64,000 nucleotides of DNA. It comes from an uncultured Prevotellaceae bacterium. GTDB lineage: Bacteria > Bacteroidota > Bacteroidia > Bacteroidales > Bacteroidaceae. The position numbers and the translations under genes are program-made. The stretch's first letter is position 1. Every line of letters starts with the position of its first letter. Below are positions 17,160 to 26,569 of this stretch, one piece after another. The stretch spans positions 1 to 64,000 of the forward strand of contig CACWSX010000005.1 of assembly GCA_902763615.1 (NCBI GenBank), given 5' to 3'. Below the pieces are notes generated by a model. The model saw only the letters and a list, made by a program, of their open reading frames with translations, did not search any database and was not told the origin of the DNA.

Positions 17160-17189
17160 CAAAGGTACGGCGATTTTTGCAATCCGCAA
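17160..17189 (-). promoter_or_regulatory. promoter of the candidate RNA
   Basis: Minus strand TTG (17189-17187), 19 bases, TACCTTTG (17167-17160). It sits about 95 bases beyond the ksgA stop and fires away from it. Nothing coding lies downstream on that strand before the terminator at 16915-16874. Confidence 0.65.
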
Positions 17190-17284
17190 TGGATTACTAT
17201 ATACTTTTGCATAAAAAACGCATTTCTTTTGATGTAAATCAACTGATTGTGTGCGAACACACTGCTTTTGTGTGCGAAAACGGC

Positions 17285-18079
17285 CTAAAAAACGGCTGAA
17301 ACCTTGTTGGTCAGTTCCACGAACTCAGGAATCGACAATTGTTCTGGTCTTCGCGTCATCATCGGATTGTCAAAGAAGCCAGTAGGTGCAGGATGATTCA
17401 CATCGAAAATCTGGCGCAGGGATACACGCAGCATCTTCCGACGCTGGTTGAAGGTGGCCTTGACAATCCGACGGAAGAGCTGCTCGTCGCAACCCAGGTC
17501 GGTAACAGCATTACGGGTCATACGAATCACGGCACTCTGCACCTTGGGAGGCGGATTGAAAACAGAGGGTTCGACCGTAAACAGATATTCCACATCATAC
17601 CAAGCCTGGATCAGAACTGAGAGAATGCCATACTGCTTATTACCTGGTTGTGATGCCATACGGACCGCCACCTCGTGTTGTATCATACCCGTACAACAAG
17701 GAATCAGCTCTTTGTTATCAAGCATCTTGAAGAATATCTGCGAAGAGATATCATAGGGATAATTACCCGTCAGGATAAATTGCTGACCTTCGAAGACCTC
17801 ATGCAAATCCATACGGAGGAAGTCGCCACCTATTATATTATTATTAAGACGGGGAAAATTCTCACGGAGATAAGCGACACTCTCACGGTCGATTTCCACG
17901 ACCTTCAACGGACGGGGTTTCTCCACCAGATACTGCGTCATCACACCCATACCAGGCCCCACCTCGAGTACAGGCAACTCCGGATAGGGTTCATCCACCG
18001 TATCGGCAATCCGCTTGGCGATACTCAAGTCGGTCAGAAAATGCTGACCAAGATTCTTTTTCGGTCTTACTTGCTTCAT
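17285..18079 (-). CDS. ksgA: 16S rRNA dimethyladenosine transferase KsgA (RsmA)
   Basis: 264 residues. Dimethylates A1518 and A1519 of 16S rRNA late in 30S assembly, using SAM. Motifs: KNLGQHFLTD near the start, LEVGPGMGVMT (SAM site), and TGNYPYDIS in place of the common NLPY motif IV. The start at 18079 is chosen because a -7 box TATCTTTG on the minus strand lies at 18094-18087, only 7 bases upstream, excluding an extension to 18097. Divergent from the YbhN-like gene. Loss of this gene is known to give kasugamycin resistance in other bacteria. Confidence 0.95.
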   Translation of the reverse strand: MKQVRPKKNLGQHFLTDLSIAKRIADTVDEPYPELPVLEVGPGMGVMTQYLVEKPRPLKVVEIDRESVAYLRENFPRLNNNIIGGDFLRMDLHEVFEGQQFILTGNYPYDISSQIFFKMLDNKELIPCCTGMIQHEVAVRMASQPGNKQYGILSVLIQAWYDVEYLFTVEPSVFNPPPKVQSAVIRMTRNAVTDLGCDEQLFRRIVKATFNQRRKMLRVSLRQIFDVNHPAPTGFFDNPMMTRRPEQLSIPEFVELTNKVSAVF

Positions 18080-18100
18080 TTGGGTGCAAAGATACAAAAT

Positions 18101-18133
18101 AATTCTTAATTCTTAATTCTTAATTCATAATTA
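18101..18133. repeat. 8-bp stutter repeat (ATTCTTAA units)
   Basis: Three to four copies of ATTCTTAA between ksgA and the divergent YbhN-like gene. Near-identical sequence recurs at 57541-57600 after recQ. It separates two opposed promoters; no function seen. Confidence 0.6.
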
Positions 18134-18151
18134 ATTTGTACCTTTGCACCA

Positions 18152-19198
18152 ATGGAACAGAAAAGCATACTCGGAAGCATTATTAAAATCGTCCTGCCCT
18201 TCCTGCTTGGCGGAGCGATTCTATGGTGGATGTACCGAGGTGAAGATCTCTCAACCATTAGTCGTGTGCTGACGGAGGAGATGAACTGGACCTGGATGCT
18301 TTTGTCGTTTCCCTTTGGCATCCTGGCGCAGATGTTCCGTGGCTGGCGATGGAAACAGACGCTTGACCCCATCGAAGATCTGTCGCCAAGTACAGCCAAA
18401 CAACCATCTTCAGGCCAGAAAATCCAAGCCCGCAATGCGACCTGCATACACGCTGTATTCATTTCGTATGCAGCCAGTCTGGTGATTCCACGCATCGGCG
18501 AGTTCTCACGTTGTGCTATACTGAAGCGTTACGACGGGGTATCATTCAGCAAGGCACTGGGTACGGTGGTGACAGAACGAGCCGTCGACACCCTGATTGT
18601 GATGCTCTATTCAGGCATCATTTTGTTGATAGAGATGAGCATTTTCGGCTCATTCTTTAAAAAGACGGGCACTTCTCTCGACCGCATCCTCGAAAGTTTT
18701 TCGCTGACAGGATGGCTCGTGACAGGCATCTGTGGTATCGCCGTTCTCATCCTGCTCCATCTGTTGCTGAAAAACTTCTCTATATATAATAAGGTAAAAA
18801 TGACATTGAGTGGCATCTGGGAGGGGGTGCTCTCCCTGAAAGGGGTTAAGGACCTGCCACTCTACCTATTTTTCTCCATCGGCATCTGGGTAATGTACTT
18901 CCTGCACTATTACCTGACATTCTTCTGCTTCGACTTCACAGCGCACTTAGGCATCGGCTGTGCACTGGTATCGTTTGTCGTGGCCAACTTCGCCGTTATC
19001 GTACCCACGCCCAACGGTGCAGGTCCCTGGCATTTCGCCATCAAGACCATGCTGATTCTCTATGGTGTGGCTGATGAGCATGCCCTCTGGTTCGTGCTCA
19101 TCGTACATACCGTACAGACACTACTTGTGATTGCCCTCGGTATCTATGCTTGGGCAGCCCTCTTATTTACGAAACGTTTAAACCCTCAAACAACATAA
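18152..19198 (+). CDS. YbhN/UPF0104-family integral membrane protein
   Basis: 348 residues with about eight hydrophobic segments. The motifs FRGWRWKQTL, YAASLVIPRIGEFSR, VVTERAVDTLIVML and PTPNGAGPWHFAIKTML are those of the lysylphosphatidylglycerol synthetase/YbhN/AglD membrane domain (LPG_synthase_TM), without a catalytic aminoacyl-transfer domain. Members are thought to move or help move lipids or lipid-linked sugars. -7 box TACCTTTG at 18139-18146 is 5 bases before the ATG, suggesting a near-leaderless mRNA. pepD follows after 2 bases, so the two form an operon, with no evident functional tie. Confidence 0.85.
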   Translation: MEQKSILGSIIKIVLPFLLGGAILWWMYRGEDLSTISRVLTEEMNWTWMLLSFPFGILAQMFRGWRWKQTLDPIEDLSPSTAKQPSSGQKIQARNATCIHAVFISYAASLVIPRIGEFSRCAILKRYDGVSFSKALGTVVTERAVDTLIVMLYSGIILLIEMSIFGSFFKKTGTSLDRILESFSLTGWLVTGICGIAVLILLHLLLKNFSIYNKVKMTLSGIWEGVLSLKGVKDLPLYLFFSIGIWVMYFLHYYLTFFCFDFTAHLGIGCALVSFVVANFAVIVPTPNGAGPWHFAIKTMLILYGVADEHALWFVLIVHTVQTLLVIALGIYAWAALLFTKRLNPQTT

Positions 19199-19200
19199 CT

Positions 19201-20658
19201 ATGAGTGATATTAAGAATCTGAATCCAGTGTGCATCTGGAAGAACTTTTATGCACTGACACAAGTTCCGCGTCCAAGCGGACATCTCGAGAAAGTACAGA
19301 ATTTCCTGCTCGACTTTGCCAAGCAGGCTGGTGTGGAGGCCTTTAAGGACCCTGCCGACAACATTGTGATGCGCAAGCCAGCCTCAGCAGGAATGGAGAA
19401 GAAGAAGGGCGTCATCCTGCAGGCCCACATGGATATGGTGCCGCAGAAAACGCCCGAGTCGACCCATAACTTTGAGACCGATCCCATCCAACCCTGGATC
19501 GACGGTGAATGGGTGAAGGCCAAGGGCACGACTCTCGGTGCCGACAACGGTCTGGGCGTTGCTGCCATCATGGCCATCATGGAGGACAAGACCCTGAAGC
19601 ATGGCCCAGTCGAGGCCCTGATTACCGCTGATGAGGAAACGGGTATGTTTGGTGCCAACGCACTGCCTGCCGGTGAACTGAACGGTGATATCCTGATGAA
19701 CCTGGACTCTGAGCACTGGGGTAAGTTCGTCATCGGCTCTGCCGGTGGTATCGACGTTACCGCCACCCTCGACTACAAAGAGGTGGAAACGGATGCCGAC
19801 GATGCTGCCGTCAAGGTGACTGTGAAGGGTCTACGCGGCGGACACAGCGGATTGGAAATCCATGAAGGTCGTGGTAATGCCAACAAACTGCTCGTCCGTC
19901 TGGTCCGTGAGGCTATCGAAGAACTCGATGCCCGCCTGGCTTGCTGGCAGGGCGGTAATATGCGCAATGCCATTCCCTTCAAGGCAGAAGCCGTGCTGAC
20001 GTTGCCAAAAGAGAATGTGGAAGCCATGAAGGAACTTGCCCAAGACTGGCAGGATGACTTCCAGGATGAATACAAAGGCATCGAGAGCGGTATAGAGGTT
20101 ATCTGTGAGAATGTGGAAACACCGAAGATGGAGGTGCCTGTAGAGATCCAGGACAATCTGATCAATGCCATCTACGGGTGTCACGATGGCGTGATCCGCA
20201 TGATTCCCTCCTACCCCAGTGTCGTAGAGACCTCTTCCAACCTCGCTATCATCAACATCGGCGGCGGCAAGGCCTCACTGCAGATTCTGGCCCGCAGCAG
20301 CCGTGAAGATATGAAGGACTATATCGTGAAGACATTGGAGAGCTGTTTCAATATGGCAGGCATGAAAGTAGAGACAGCCGGTTCGTATGGCGGCTGGGAT
20401 CCTAACCCCGAATCAGAGATTCTGCACCTTTTATTAAAGGAATACAAAGACCTCTTCGGACAGGATGGTATCATCCAGGTAGACCACGCTGGTCTGGAGT
20501 GCTCCATCATCTTAGGTAAGTATCCTCACCTCGACGTGGTATCATTTGGTCCTACGATGAAATCGCCTCACACCACCACAGAGCGCGCCCTCATCGCCAC
20601 TGTCGAGCCCTTCTGGACTCTGCTGAAAAAGACACTCGAGGACATTCCTGAGAAATAA
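19201..20658 (+). CDS. pepD: aminoacyl-histidine dipeptidase (peptidase D, M20)
   Basis: 485 residues. Cytosolic di-zinc exopeptidase cleaving Xaa-His and other dipeptides. M20 features: QAHMDMVPQK (His76, Asp78), LGADNGLGVAA, TADEETGMFGAN (Glu145/146), MNLDSEHW, and a final SPHTTTERA metal His near the C-terminus; a dimerisation insert with GLRGGHSGLEIHEGRGN lies between. Translation starts at ATG 19201, two bases after the upstream stop; extending the frame upstream into that gene gives unrelated residues. A strong hairpin terminator follows. Confidence 0.95.
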   Translation: MSDIKNLNPVCIWKNFYALTQVPRPSGHLEKVQNFLLDFAKQAGVEAFKDPADNIVMRKPASAGMEKKKGVILQAHMDMVPQKTPESTHNFETDPIQPWIDGEWVKAKGTTLGADNGLGVAAIMAIMEDKTLKHGPVEALITADEETGMFGANALPAGELNGDILMNLDSEHWGKFVIGSAGGIDVTATLDYKEVETDADDAAVKVTVKGLRGGHSGLEIHEGRGNANKLLVRLVREAIEELDARLACWQGGNMRNAIPFKAEAVLTLPKENVEAMKELAQDWQDDFQDEYKGIESGIEVICENVETPKMEVPVEIQDNLINAIYGCHDGVIRMIPSYPSVVETSSNLAIINIGGGKASLQILARSSREDMKDYIVKTLESCFNMAGMKVETAGSYGGWDPNPESEILHLLLKEYKDLFGQDGIIQVDHAGLECSIILGKYPHLDVVSFGPTMKSPHTTTERALIATVEPFWTLLKKTLEDIPEK

Positions 20659-20663
20659 ATTCG

Positions 20664-20703
20664 AAAAAAATCCGCAGTTTACTTGTAACTGCGGATTTTT
20701 TTT
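20664..20703 (+). terminator. strong intrinsic terminator after pepD
   Basis: AATCCGCAGTT stem paired with AACTGCGGATT, flanked by A7 and T8 runs, so it can work in both directions. It directly precedes the corA promoter. Confidence 0.9.
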
Positions 20704-20705
20704 CT

Positions 20706-20854
20706 TACCTTTGCAGGCGATAAATTTAAACATTAACATAATTATGGACGATTACCCGGCGGACAATTACGAAAAGTAATGGCGAGGGATGGCGAGCAAG
20801 GCTGCTAATCCCTTTGCCGCTAAAACCATTTCAAACGAAAAAAGGATTAGCACA
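20706..20854 (+). promoter_or_regulatory. corA leader with acidic upstream ORFs and start-site hairpin
   Basis: A -7 box TACCTTTG at 20706-20713 starts a leader of about 135 bases. It holds an 11-codon ORF, MDDYPADNYEK (20744-20779), whose TAATG stop/start overlaps a second one, MARDGEQGC (20779-20808). An inverted repeat CTAATCC (20805-20811) / GGATTAG (20844-20850), extended by TTT/AAA, ends 4 bases before the corA ATG at 20855 and could occlude it. This resembles leader control of Mg2+ transporters (corL, mgtL) in other bacteria, where acidic/proline leader peptides sense low Mg2+. That parallel is inference. Confidence 0.5.
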
Positions 20855-21781
20855 ATGAAGACTTTCTGGAACACCCAAGGCGGACTGGCCCAACTTACAG
20901 AGTGGCAGCCCAATTGCTGGATACAGGTGACATGCCCCACCGAAGAAGACCAGCGCGAACTCGAAGAGAAGTTCAATATCCCCGACTACTTTATGTCGGA
21001 CATCAGCGATACCGACGAGCGTGCCCGTTACGAGTACGACGACGGTTGGATGCTCATCATCCTCCGTATCCCTTATGTCAAAGAGATACGGTCGAGGACA
21101 CCGTATACCACCGTACCCCTCGGTATCATCCACAAGCGCGATGTCACCATCACTGTCTGTTTCTACGAGACGAACATGATGATCGACTTTGTCTCGTTCC
21201 AGCAGAAACGAGGCGAGGGTTTCACCGATTATGTCGACATGATTTTCCGTCTGTTCCTCAGCAGCGCCGTTTGGTATCTGAAACGTCTGAAGCAGATCTC
21301 GATGCTCGTCGACAAGGCCAAGCGCAACCTCGACAAGGAAGTAAACAATGAGAGTCTGATTGGCCTGAGCCGTCTTCAGGACTCGCTCACTTATTTTCAG
21401 ACCTCCATCCGAGGCAACGAGACACTGCTTTCAAAACTGAAGTTTAAACTCCAGATTGACGAATTGGATGCCGACCTGATCGAGGACGTCAACATTGAGA
21501 TGACACAGGCCCGCGAGACCACACTCATCTATTCCAACATTCTGGAATCAACGATGGATACCTACCAAAGTATCATCAACAACAATATGAATACCGTGAT
21601 GCGTACGCTGACCTCCGTCACCATCATCATGATGATTCCGACCCTCATCACCTCAATGTTTGGTATGAATCTTGTCAACGGCATGGAGGAGAAACCCTGG
21701 GGATTTATCATCGCTATCGTCCTCTCCATCTGCGTATCAGGCATCTGTTGGTGGGTATTCAGGCACAAACGACTGGTGTAA
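20855..21781 (+). CDS. corA: CorA-family Mg2+/divalent cation transporter
   Basis: 308 residues. Pentameric inner-membrane channel for Mg2+ (or Co2+/Ni2+). A soluble N-terminal domain includes DISDTDERARYEYDDGWMLI; two C-terminal helices flank the signature FGMNL (Gly270-Met271-Asn272). The frame is open back to ATG 20789, which would add 22 residues (MASKAANPFAAK...) crossing the leader hairpin; the start at 20855 (MKTFWNTQGG) fits family N-termini better. See the leader entry for regulation. Confidence 0.92.
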   Translation: MKTFWNTQGGLAQLTEWQPNCWIQVTCPTEEDQRELEEKFNIPDYFMSDISDTDERARYEYDDGWMLIILRIPYVKEIRSRTPYTTVPLGIIHKRDVTITVCFYETNMMIDFVSFQQKRGEGFTDYVDMIFRLFLSSAVWYLKRLKQISMLVDKAKRNLDKEVNNESLIGLSRLQDSLTYFQTSIRGNETLLSKLKFKLQIDELDADLIEDVNIEMTQARETTLIYSNILESTMDTYQSIINNNMNTVMRTLTSVTIIMMIPTLITSMFGMNLVNGMEEKPWGFIIAIVLSICVSGICWWVFRHKRLV

Positions 21782-21914
21782 GAGGTATAAATAATGTTAA
21801 TTGTTAGGCTAAACCGAAAATTATTTTTAACTTTGAACCCTGATTCGCCTCTATACGGGCGTTTTCAACATAATTAGCGTTTGAACAATTCTAGTCACTA
21901 ACTAAAAAAGTTAA

Positions 21915-23807
21915 ATGATGGACTCTCAAGACAACATCCTCGAACAGGAGGTAAAAGAAGAAGCAATCCAGGAAACAACTGTTCCTGAAGTAGAAACCCC
22001 AGAAGTGGCTCCCGTCGCAGAAGAAGAGGCACCCACTGCTGAAGAAGTGGTACCTGTCGCTGAAGAAGAGGCTCCTACTGCAAATCCGGAGCAACCCCGT
22101 AAGGTCTACGAGACCAAAAAGGAGGTGCTCGATCGCATCAAGGAGATTGCCCATGGTGACGAAAATCCTCAAAAAGAGGAGATCGATTACCTGAAGACCT
22201 CTTTCTACAAGCTGCACATCGCAGAGCGCGAAGCCAATTTGAAGGCCTATATTGACGGTGGCGGCGATCCGGAGGCTTATCAGATTACACCTGACGAGGA
22301 CGAGGAAGTGTTTAAGGCAGAAATGGGCATCATCAAGGAGAAGCGTGCCAAGCTCTTCAAGGAACAAGAAGCAGAAAAACTGGCGAATCTGGAGAAGAAA
22401 CTTGCCATCATCGAAAAGATCAAGAGTATGATTACCTCACCCGAGGAAGCCAACAAAGCCTATCAGGAGTTCAAGGCTCTTCAGACAGAATGGCGTGAAA
22501 TCAAGAATGTCCCAGCTGAGAAGGCCAATGAATTGTGGCGCAACTACCAGCTTTATGTAGAACAGTTCTATGACCTGCTCAAGCTGAACAGCGAAGCTCG
22601 CGAATACGACTTCAAGAAGAATTTCGGATTGAAGACAAAACTCTGCGAAGCTGCAGAGAAATTGGCCGAGGAACCAGATGTAATCAGTGCTTTCCACCAA
22701 CTTCAGAAGTTGCATGCCGAATACCGTGAGATCGGTCCTGTGGCAAAGGAACAGCGTGAAGAAATCTGGAACCGTTTCAAGGCTGCCTCAACAATCATCA
22801 ACAAGCGTCATCAGCAACATTTCGAAGATGTACGCGCTAAGGAAGAGGAGAATCTGGCCCGTAAGACGGAGCTCTGCGAGAAAGTAGAAGCTATAGCCGC
22901 TCAGGAGAATAAGGGCAGCGGTGACTGGGAGAAACATACCAAAGAGATCATCGACATACAAGCCGAATGGAAGACCATCGGTTTTGCGCCACAGAAGATG
23001 AACGTCAAGATTTTCGAGCGTTTCCGCGCTGCCTGTGACGACTTCTTCGGCAGGAAGGCTACCTATTTCAAGACTCTGAAGGATACTTTCAAAGATAATG
23101 CCGAAAAGAAACGCGCCCTGATTGAGAAGGCCAAGGCCCTTCAAGACTCTACGGATTGGAAAGCCACGGGCGACAAACTCATTGCTCTCCAGAAAGAATG
23201 GAAAACCATCGGTATGGTACCCAAGAAGTTGGGCGACCAACTTTGGGAAGAATTCCTTGGTGCCTGCAACAAGTTCTTCGATGCCCGCAATGCGGCTGGT
23301 GCCGGACAGCGTGGCGAAGAGCGTGAGAATCTGGAAAAGAAACGTGAGGTGATCGAAAAGCTGAAAGCTGCTGCAGAAGAGGCAGGCGAAAACATTCAGG
23401 AAACCGTTCAGAAACTTGTCGAGGAATATCAGGCTATCGGTCATGTTCCCTTTAAGGAGAAGGATAAACTCTACGAAGAATACCACGCAGTGCTCGACAA
23501 GCTCTATAAGGAACTGAATGTCAGTGTGGCCAAGCGTCGTTTGAACAACTTCAAGCAGAGTCTGAAGCAGGTAGCAGAGCGCGGCGAGAATGCCCTCGAC
23601 AACGAGCGCGCCCGTCTGTTCCGCCAGTACGAGGCCATCAAACAGGAGGTGCAGACCTACGAGAACAACCTCGGTTTCCTCAATGCCTCATCGAAGAAGG
23701 GCAATAGTCTCATCGACGAAATGAACCGTAAAGTTCAGAAGTTGAAAGACGATATGAATCTCATCCGAGAGAAAATCAAGGCTATCGACGCTGAGAACAA
23801 GGAATAA
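21915..23807 (+). CDS. DUF349 repeat protein
   Basis: 630 residues, almost wholly charged alpha-helix. After an acidic N-terminus with a repeated PVAEEEAPTAEE element (about 28-60), there are roughly five DUF349 repeats, each with a W-R/K-x-I/G-x-V/A-P core (EWREIKNVPAEK, EYREIGPVAKEQ, EWKTIGFAPQKM, EWKTIGMVPKKL, EYQAIGHVPFKE). No signal peptide or membrane segment; likely cytoplasmic. The function of the family is not established. Two adjacent ATGs (21915, 21918) are possible starts. A terminator hairpin follows. Confidence 0.88.
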   Translation: MMDSQDNILEQEVKEEAIQETTVPEVETPEVAPVAEEEAPTAEEVVPVAEEEAPTANPEQPRKVYETKKEVLDRIKEIAHGDENPQKEEIDYLKTSFYKLHIAEREANLKAYIDGGGDPEAYQITPDEDEEVFKAEMGIIKEKRAKLFKEQEAEKLANLEKKLAIIEKIKSMITSPEEANKAYQEFKALQTEWREIKNVPAEKANELWRNYQLYVEQFYDLLKLNSEAREYDFKKNFGLKTKLCEAAEKLAEEPDVISAFHQLQKLHAEYREIGPVAKEQREEIWNRFKAASTIINKRHQQHFEDVRAKEEENLARKTELCEKVEAIAAQENKGSGDWEKHTKEIIDIQAEWKTIGFAPQKMNVKIFERFRAACDDFFGRKATYFKTLKDTFKDNAEKKRALIEKAKALQDSTDWKATGDKLIALQKEWKTIGMVPKKLGDQLWEEFLGACNKFFDARNAAGAGQRGEERENLEKKREVIEKLKAAAEEAGENIQETVQKLVEEYQAIGHVPFKEKDKLYEEYHAVLDKLYKELNVSVAKRRLNNFKQSLKQVAERGENALDNERARLFRQYEAIKQEVQTYENNLGFLNASSKKGNSLIDEMNRKVQKLKDDMNLIREKIKAIDAENKE

Positions 23808-23810
23808 AAA

Positions 23811-23838
23811 GAAATCCCGCCGTTTGGCGGGATTTTTT
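23811..23838 (+). terminator. intrinsic terminator after the DUF349 gene
   Basis: AAATCCCGCC (23812-23821) / GGCGGGATTT (23826-23835) with a run of T. A4 before the stem may allow reverse use. Confidence 0.9.
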
Positions 23839-23871
23839 GATTCTTTTGAAAATTTTTCCCGAAAAATTTTG

Positions 23872-23898
23872 GTAATTCCGGAAAAAGTAGTACCTTTG
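23872..23898 (+). promoter_or_regulatory. tRNA-Gln promoter
   Basis: TTTTGG-type -33 element about 19 bases before TACCTTTG (23891-23898), about 30 bases upstream of the tRNA 5' end. Confidence 0.65.
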
Positions 23899-23929
23899 CA
23901 CCCGCAAAATAAAAATTGCAAGGATTCAT

Positions 23930-24000
23930 TGGGGTATGGTGTAATGGTAACACTGCAGATTCTGGTCCTGCCTTTCCTGGTTCGAGTCCGGGTACCCCAA
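23930..24000 (+). tRNA. tRNA-Gln (anticodon CTG)
   Basis: Cloverleaf by eye: acceptor stem TGGGGTA/TACCCCA, D arm with TGGTGTAATGGTAACAC, anticodon loop TTCTGGT giving CTG (reads CAG), T arm CCTGGTTCGAGTCCGGG, discriminator A. The anticodon stem has one A-C mismatch next to the loop. CCA is not encoded. The U1-A72 pair is typical of tRNA-Gln. Confidence 0.93.
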
Positions 24001-24004
24001 CTGA

Positions 24005-24042
24005 AAGAAAGAGATTTCCATGGTGGAAATCTCTTTCTTTTT
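24005..24042 (+). terminator. terminator of the tRNA-Gln unit
   Basis: 14-bp stem GAAAGAGATTTCCA (24007-24020) / TGGAAATCTCTTTC (24024-24037) followed by TTTTT. Confidence 0.9.
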
Positions 24043-24071
24043 GCCCAAAATCAAAAATAATTCTAATTTAT

Positions 24072-24102
24072 TTTGCATTTCGCCCAATTTGCAGTATCTT
24101 TG
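24072..24102 (+). promoter_or_regulatory. promoter of rsfS-ftsH-cdsA
   Basis: TTTG (24072-24075), 19 bases, TATCTTTG (24095-24102), 25 bases before the rsfS ATG. Confidence 0.75.
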
Positions 24103-24127
24103 CATCTAAATACATATTATATAATTA

Positions 24128-24487
24128 ATGGAACAAACAAAACAGCTCGTTAAAACCATTACAGAAGGAATCCAAGAGAAAAAAGGCTCCGACATCGTCG
24201 TGGCCGACTTGTCAAAAATTGAGGGCACCATCTGCAATTATTTCATCATCTGTCAAGGCAGCTCTCCAACACAGGTAGAGGCCATTGCTGAGTCTGTGGG
24301 TGATTTCGCCCGCGAACGACTTAAGGAAAAACCCACCCATGTTGTCGGACTTGAAAACGCCCAATGGGTGGCCATGGACTATACCGATGTGCTGGTTCAC
24401 ATCTTCCTACCCGATGTACGAGAATATTACGACCTCGAACATCTGTGGGACGACGCCAAACTGACCTACATCCCAAACCTCGATTAA
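24128..24487 (+). CDS. rsfS: ribosome silencing factor RsfS
   Basis: 119 residues, full-length for the family. Binds L14 on the 50S subunit and blocks subunit joining when nutrients run low. Key features are the conserved SDIVVADLSKIEGTICNYFI start of the domain and WVAMDYTDVLVHIFLPDVRE, YYDLEHLWDDA near the end. First gene of an operon with ftsH (9 bases later) and cdsA, an order common in Bacteroidetes. Confidence 0.95.
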   Translation: MEQTKQLVKTITEGIQEKKGSDIVVADLSKIEGTICNYFIICQGSSPTQVEAIAESVGDFARERLKEKPTHVVGLENAQWVAMDYTDVLVHIFLPDVREYYDLEHLWDDAKLTYIPNLD

Positions 24488-24496
24488 GAAAACATC

Positions 24497-26536
24497 ATGG
24501 ACAATAAAAAGATACCCAACAACAGCGGTGATCCAAAGATGAACATGCCGCGGTTTAATATGAACTGGATCTATGCCATTGCTATTGTGGCCTTGGCTTT
24601 GCTATATCTCTCCAGCGGAGGTCCCTCGAACAGTAGTGTAGCCAAACAGGCCACCTACTCTGAGTTCAAGGCGATGGTGAATCGCGGCTATGCCTCGAAG
24701 ATAATCGTCAACAAGGGCCAGGGCACCCTACGAATGTATGTCAAGCCGGAACATATCCGCGACGTTTTCCACCAGGGTACCCAACAGACAGGCAATGAGC
24801 CTTATATTGAAGTAGAGTTCGGTTCTGTCGATCAAGTTGAAAGTTTCATCGAAGAGGCCAAGACCGCCAAGACCTTCACCGGTCAGTACAGCTATGAGAA
24901 CCGTCGTGACAACGAGATGTTCAATATGCTGTTATATAATGTATTACCCTTTGTCTTTATCATTGGCCTGATGATGTTCTTCATGCGAAGGATGGGCGGT
25001 GGTGTTGGTGGCAATAGTGTTTTCAGCGTCGGAAAGTCGAAAGCCAAGATGTACGAGAAAGGTGGTGAATTAGGCATTACCTTCAAGGATGTTGCAGGCC
25101 AAGCCGGTGCCAAGCAGGAAATACAAGAGATTGTGGAATTTCTGAAAAACCCACAGAAATATACCGACTTAGGAGGAAAGATTCCCAAGGGTGCCCTGCT
25201 CGTAGGTCCTCCGGGAACAGGTAAGACCTTGCTTGCCAAGGCGGTGGCCGGTGAGGCCGGCGTTCCCTTCTTCTCAATGTCGGGTTCCGATTTCGTAGAG
25301 ATGTTCGTGGGTGTGGGTGCCAGCCGAGTCCGCGACCTCTTCCAACAGGCTAAGGCAAAGTCGCCTTGCATCATTTTCATCGACGAGATTGATGCCGTGG
25401 GCCGTGCCCGTAGCCGTAACCCTGCAATGGGTGGTAACGACGAACGTGAAAACACGCTGAATGCCCTACTCACGGAGATGGACGGTTTTGGTACCAATAG
25501 TGGTGTCATTATTCTGGCCGCCACTAACCGTGCCGATATGCTTGACTCTGCCCTGCTCCGTGCCGGCCGCTTCGATCGTCAGATTCACGTAGACCTGCCC
25601 GACCTGAACGAACGTAAGGAGGTATTTATGGTACATCTGAAGCCACTGAAGATTGACGAGACTGTCGATATCGACTTCCTCGCCCGTCAGACACCAGGTT
25701 TCTCGGGCGCTGACATCGCCAATGTCTGCAATGAAGCAGCCTTGATAGCAGCCCGTCATAACAGCAAGAAGGTGGGCAAGCAGGACTTCCTCGATGCCGT
25801 TGACCGTATCATCGGCGGATTGGAGAAAAAGACCAAGGTGATGACCGAAAAGGAGAAGCGCAGCATCGCCATCCACGAAGCCGGTCATGCGACCATTTCT
25901 TGGTTCACGGAGTTTGCTGACCCACTCGTTAAGGTATCCATTGTACCCCGTGGTCAAGCCCTTGGTGCTGCCTGGTATCTGCCTGAGGAGCGCGTACTAC
26001 AGACTAAAGATGCCATGCTCGATGAGATGTGCTCGCTGCTAGGAGGCCGCGCTGCAGAGGAATTGTTTATCGGTACCATTTCCACAGGTGCCATGAACGA
26101 TTTGGAACGTACCACCAAACAGGCTTACGGCATGATTGCCTATGCAGGTATGAGCGAGAAACTGCCGAATATATGCTATTATAGCAATCAGGAATACCAG
26201 TTCCAGCGGCCCTATTCAGAGACCACGGCCAAGATTATGGACGATGAGGTACTACGTATGATCAATGAGCAATACGAACGAGCCAAGCGCATCCTGACCG
26301 AACATAAGGAAGGTCATGCCCAACTGGCTCAATTGCTTGTCGACCGCGAGGTCATCTTCGCTGAGGATGTCGAAAAAATCTTCGGCAAACGTCCTTGGAC
26401 GAGCCGTGCTGAGGAACTTCTTGAAGCCCAGATGAAAGCTGATGCCGAGCGCATGGCGGAAGAACGTGCCAAAGAATTAGAAGCAAAGACTGAGAAGGAA
26501 GTCGAAAAGGAGGCTCCCTCAGAATCATCAGAGTAG
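24497..26536 (+). CDS. ftsH: ATP-dependent zinc metalloprotease FtsH
   Basis: 679 residues. Membrane-bound AAA+ protease that degrades damaged or regulated membrane and cytosolic proteins. Two N-terminal helices (about 22-40 and 147-165) flank a periplasmic loop. AAA module: Walker A GPPGTGKT (237-244), Walker [10 protein letters not shown], and an SRH region with [18 protein letters not shown]. Zinc site HEAGH (460-464). The C-terminal tail is acidic and Glu-rich. The last codons (TCA GAG TAG) are the first unit of a 9-bp tandem repeat running into the cdsA leader. Confidence 0.97.
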   Translation: MDNKKIPNNSGDPKMNMPRFNMNWIYAIAIVALALLYLSSGGPSNSSVAKQATYSEFKAMVNRGYASKIIVNKGQGTLRMYVKPEHIRDVFHQGTQQTGNEPYIEVEFGSVDQVESFIEEAKTAKTFTGQYSYENRRDNEMFNMLLYNVLPFVFIIGLMMFFMRRMGGGVGGNSVFSVGKSKAKMYEKGGELGITFKDVAGQAGAKQEIQEIVEFLKNPQKYTDLGGKIPKGALLVGPPGTGKTLLAKAVAGEAGVPFFSMSGSDFVEMFVGVGASRVRDLFQQAKAKSPCIIFIDEIDAVGRARSRNPAMGGNDERENTLNALLTEMDGFGTNSGVIILAATNRADMLDSALLRAGRFDRQIHVDLPDLNERKEVFMVHLKPLKIDETVDIDFLARQTPGFSGADIANVCNEAALIAARHNSKKVGKQDFLDAVDRIIGGLEKKTKVMTEKEKRSIAIHEAGHATISWFTEFADPLVKVSIVPRGQALGAAWYLPEERVLQTKDAMLDEMCSLLGGRAAEELFIGTISTGAMNDLERTTKQAYGMIAYAGMSEKLPNICYYSNQEYQFQRPYSETTAKIMDDEVLRMINEQYERAKRILTEHKEGHAQLAQLLVDREVIFAEDVEKIFGKRPWTSRAEELLEAQMKADAERMAEERAKELEAKTEKEVEKEAPSESSE

Positions 26537-26563
26537 TCAGAGATTTCAGAGTAATCAGAGATA
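26528..26563 (+). repeat. 9-bp tandem repeat TCAGAGNNN x4
   Basis: Units TCAGAGTAG, TCAGAGATT, TCAGAGTAA, TCAGAGATA, exactly in register, spanning the ftsH stop codon and the spacer before cdsA (ATG 26570). The unit TCAGAG is perfect in all four. Confidence 0.75.
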
Positions 26564-26569
26564 CCCATC

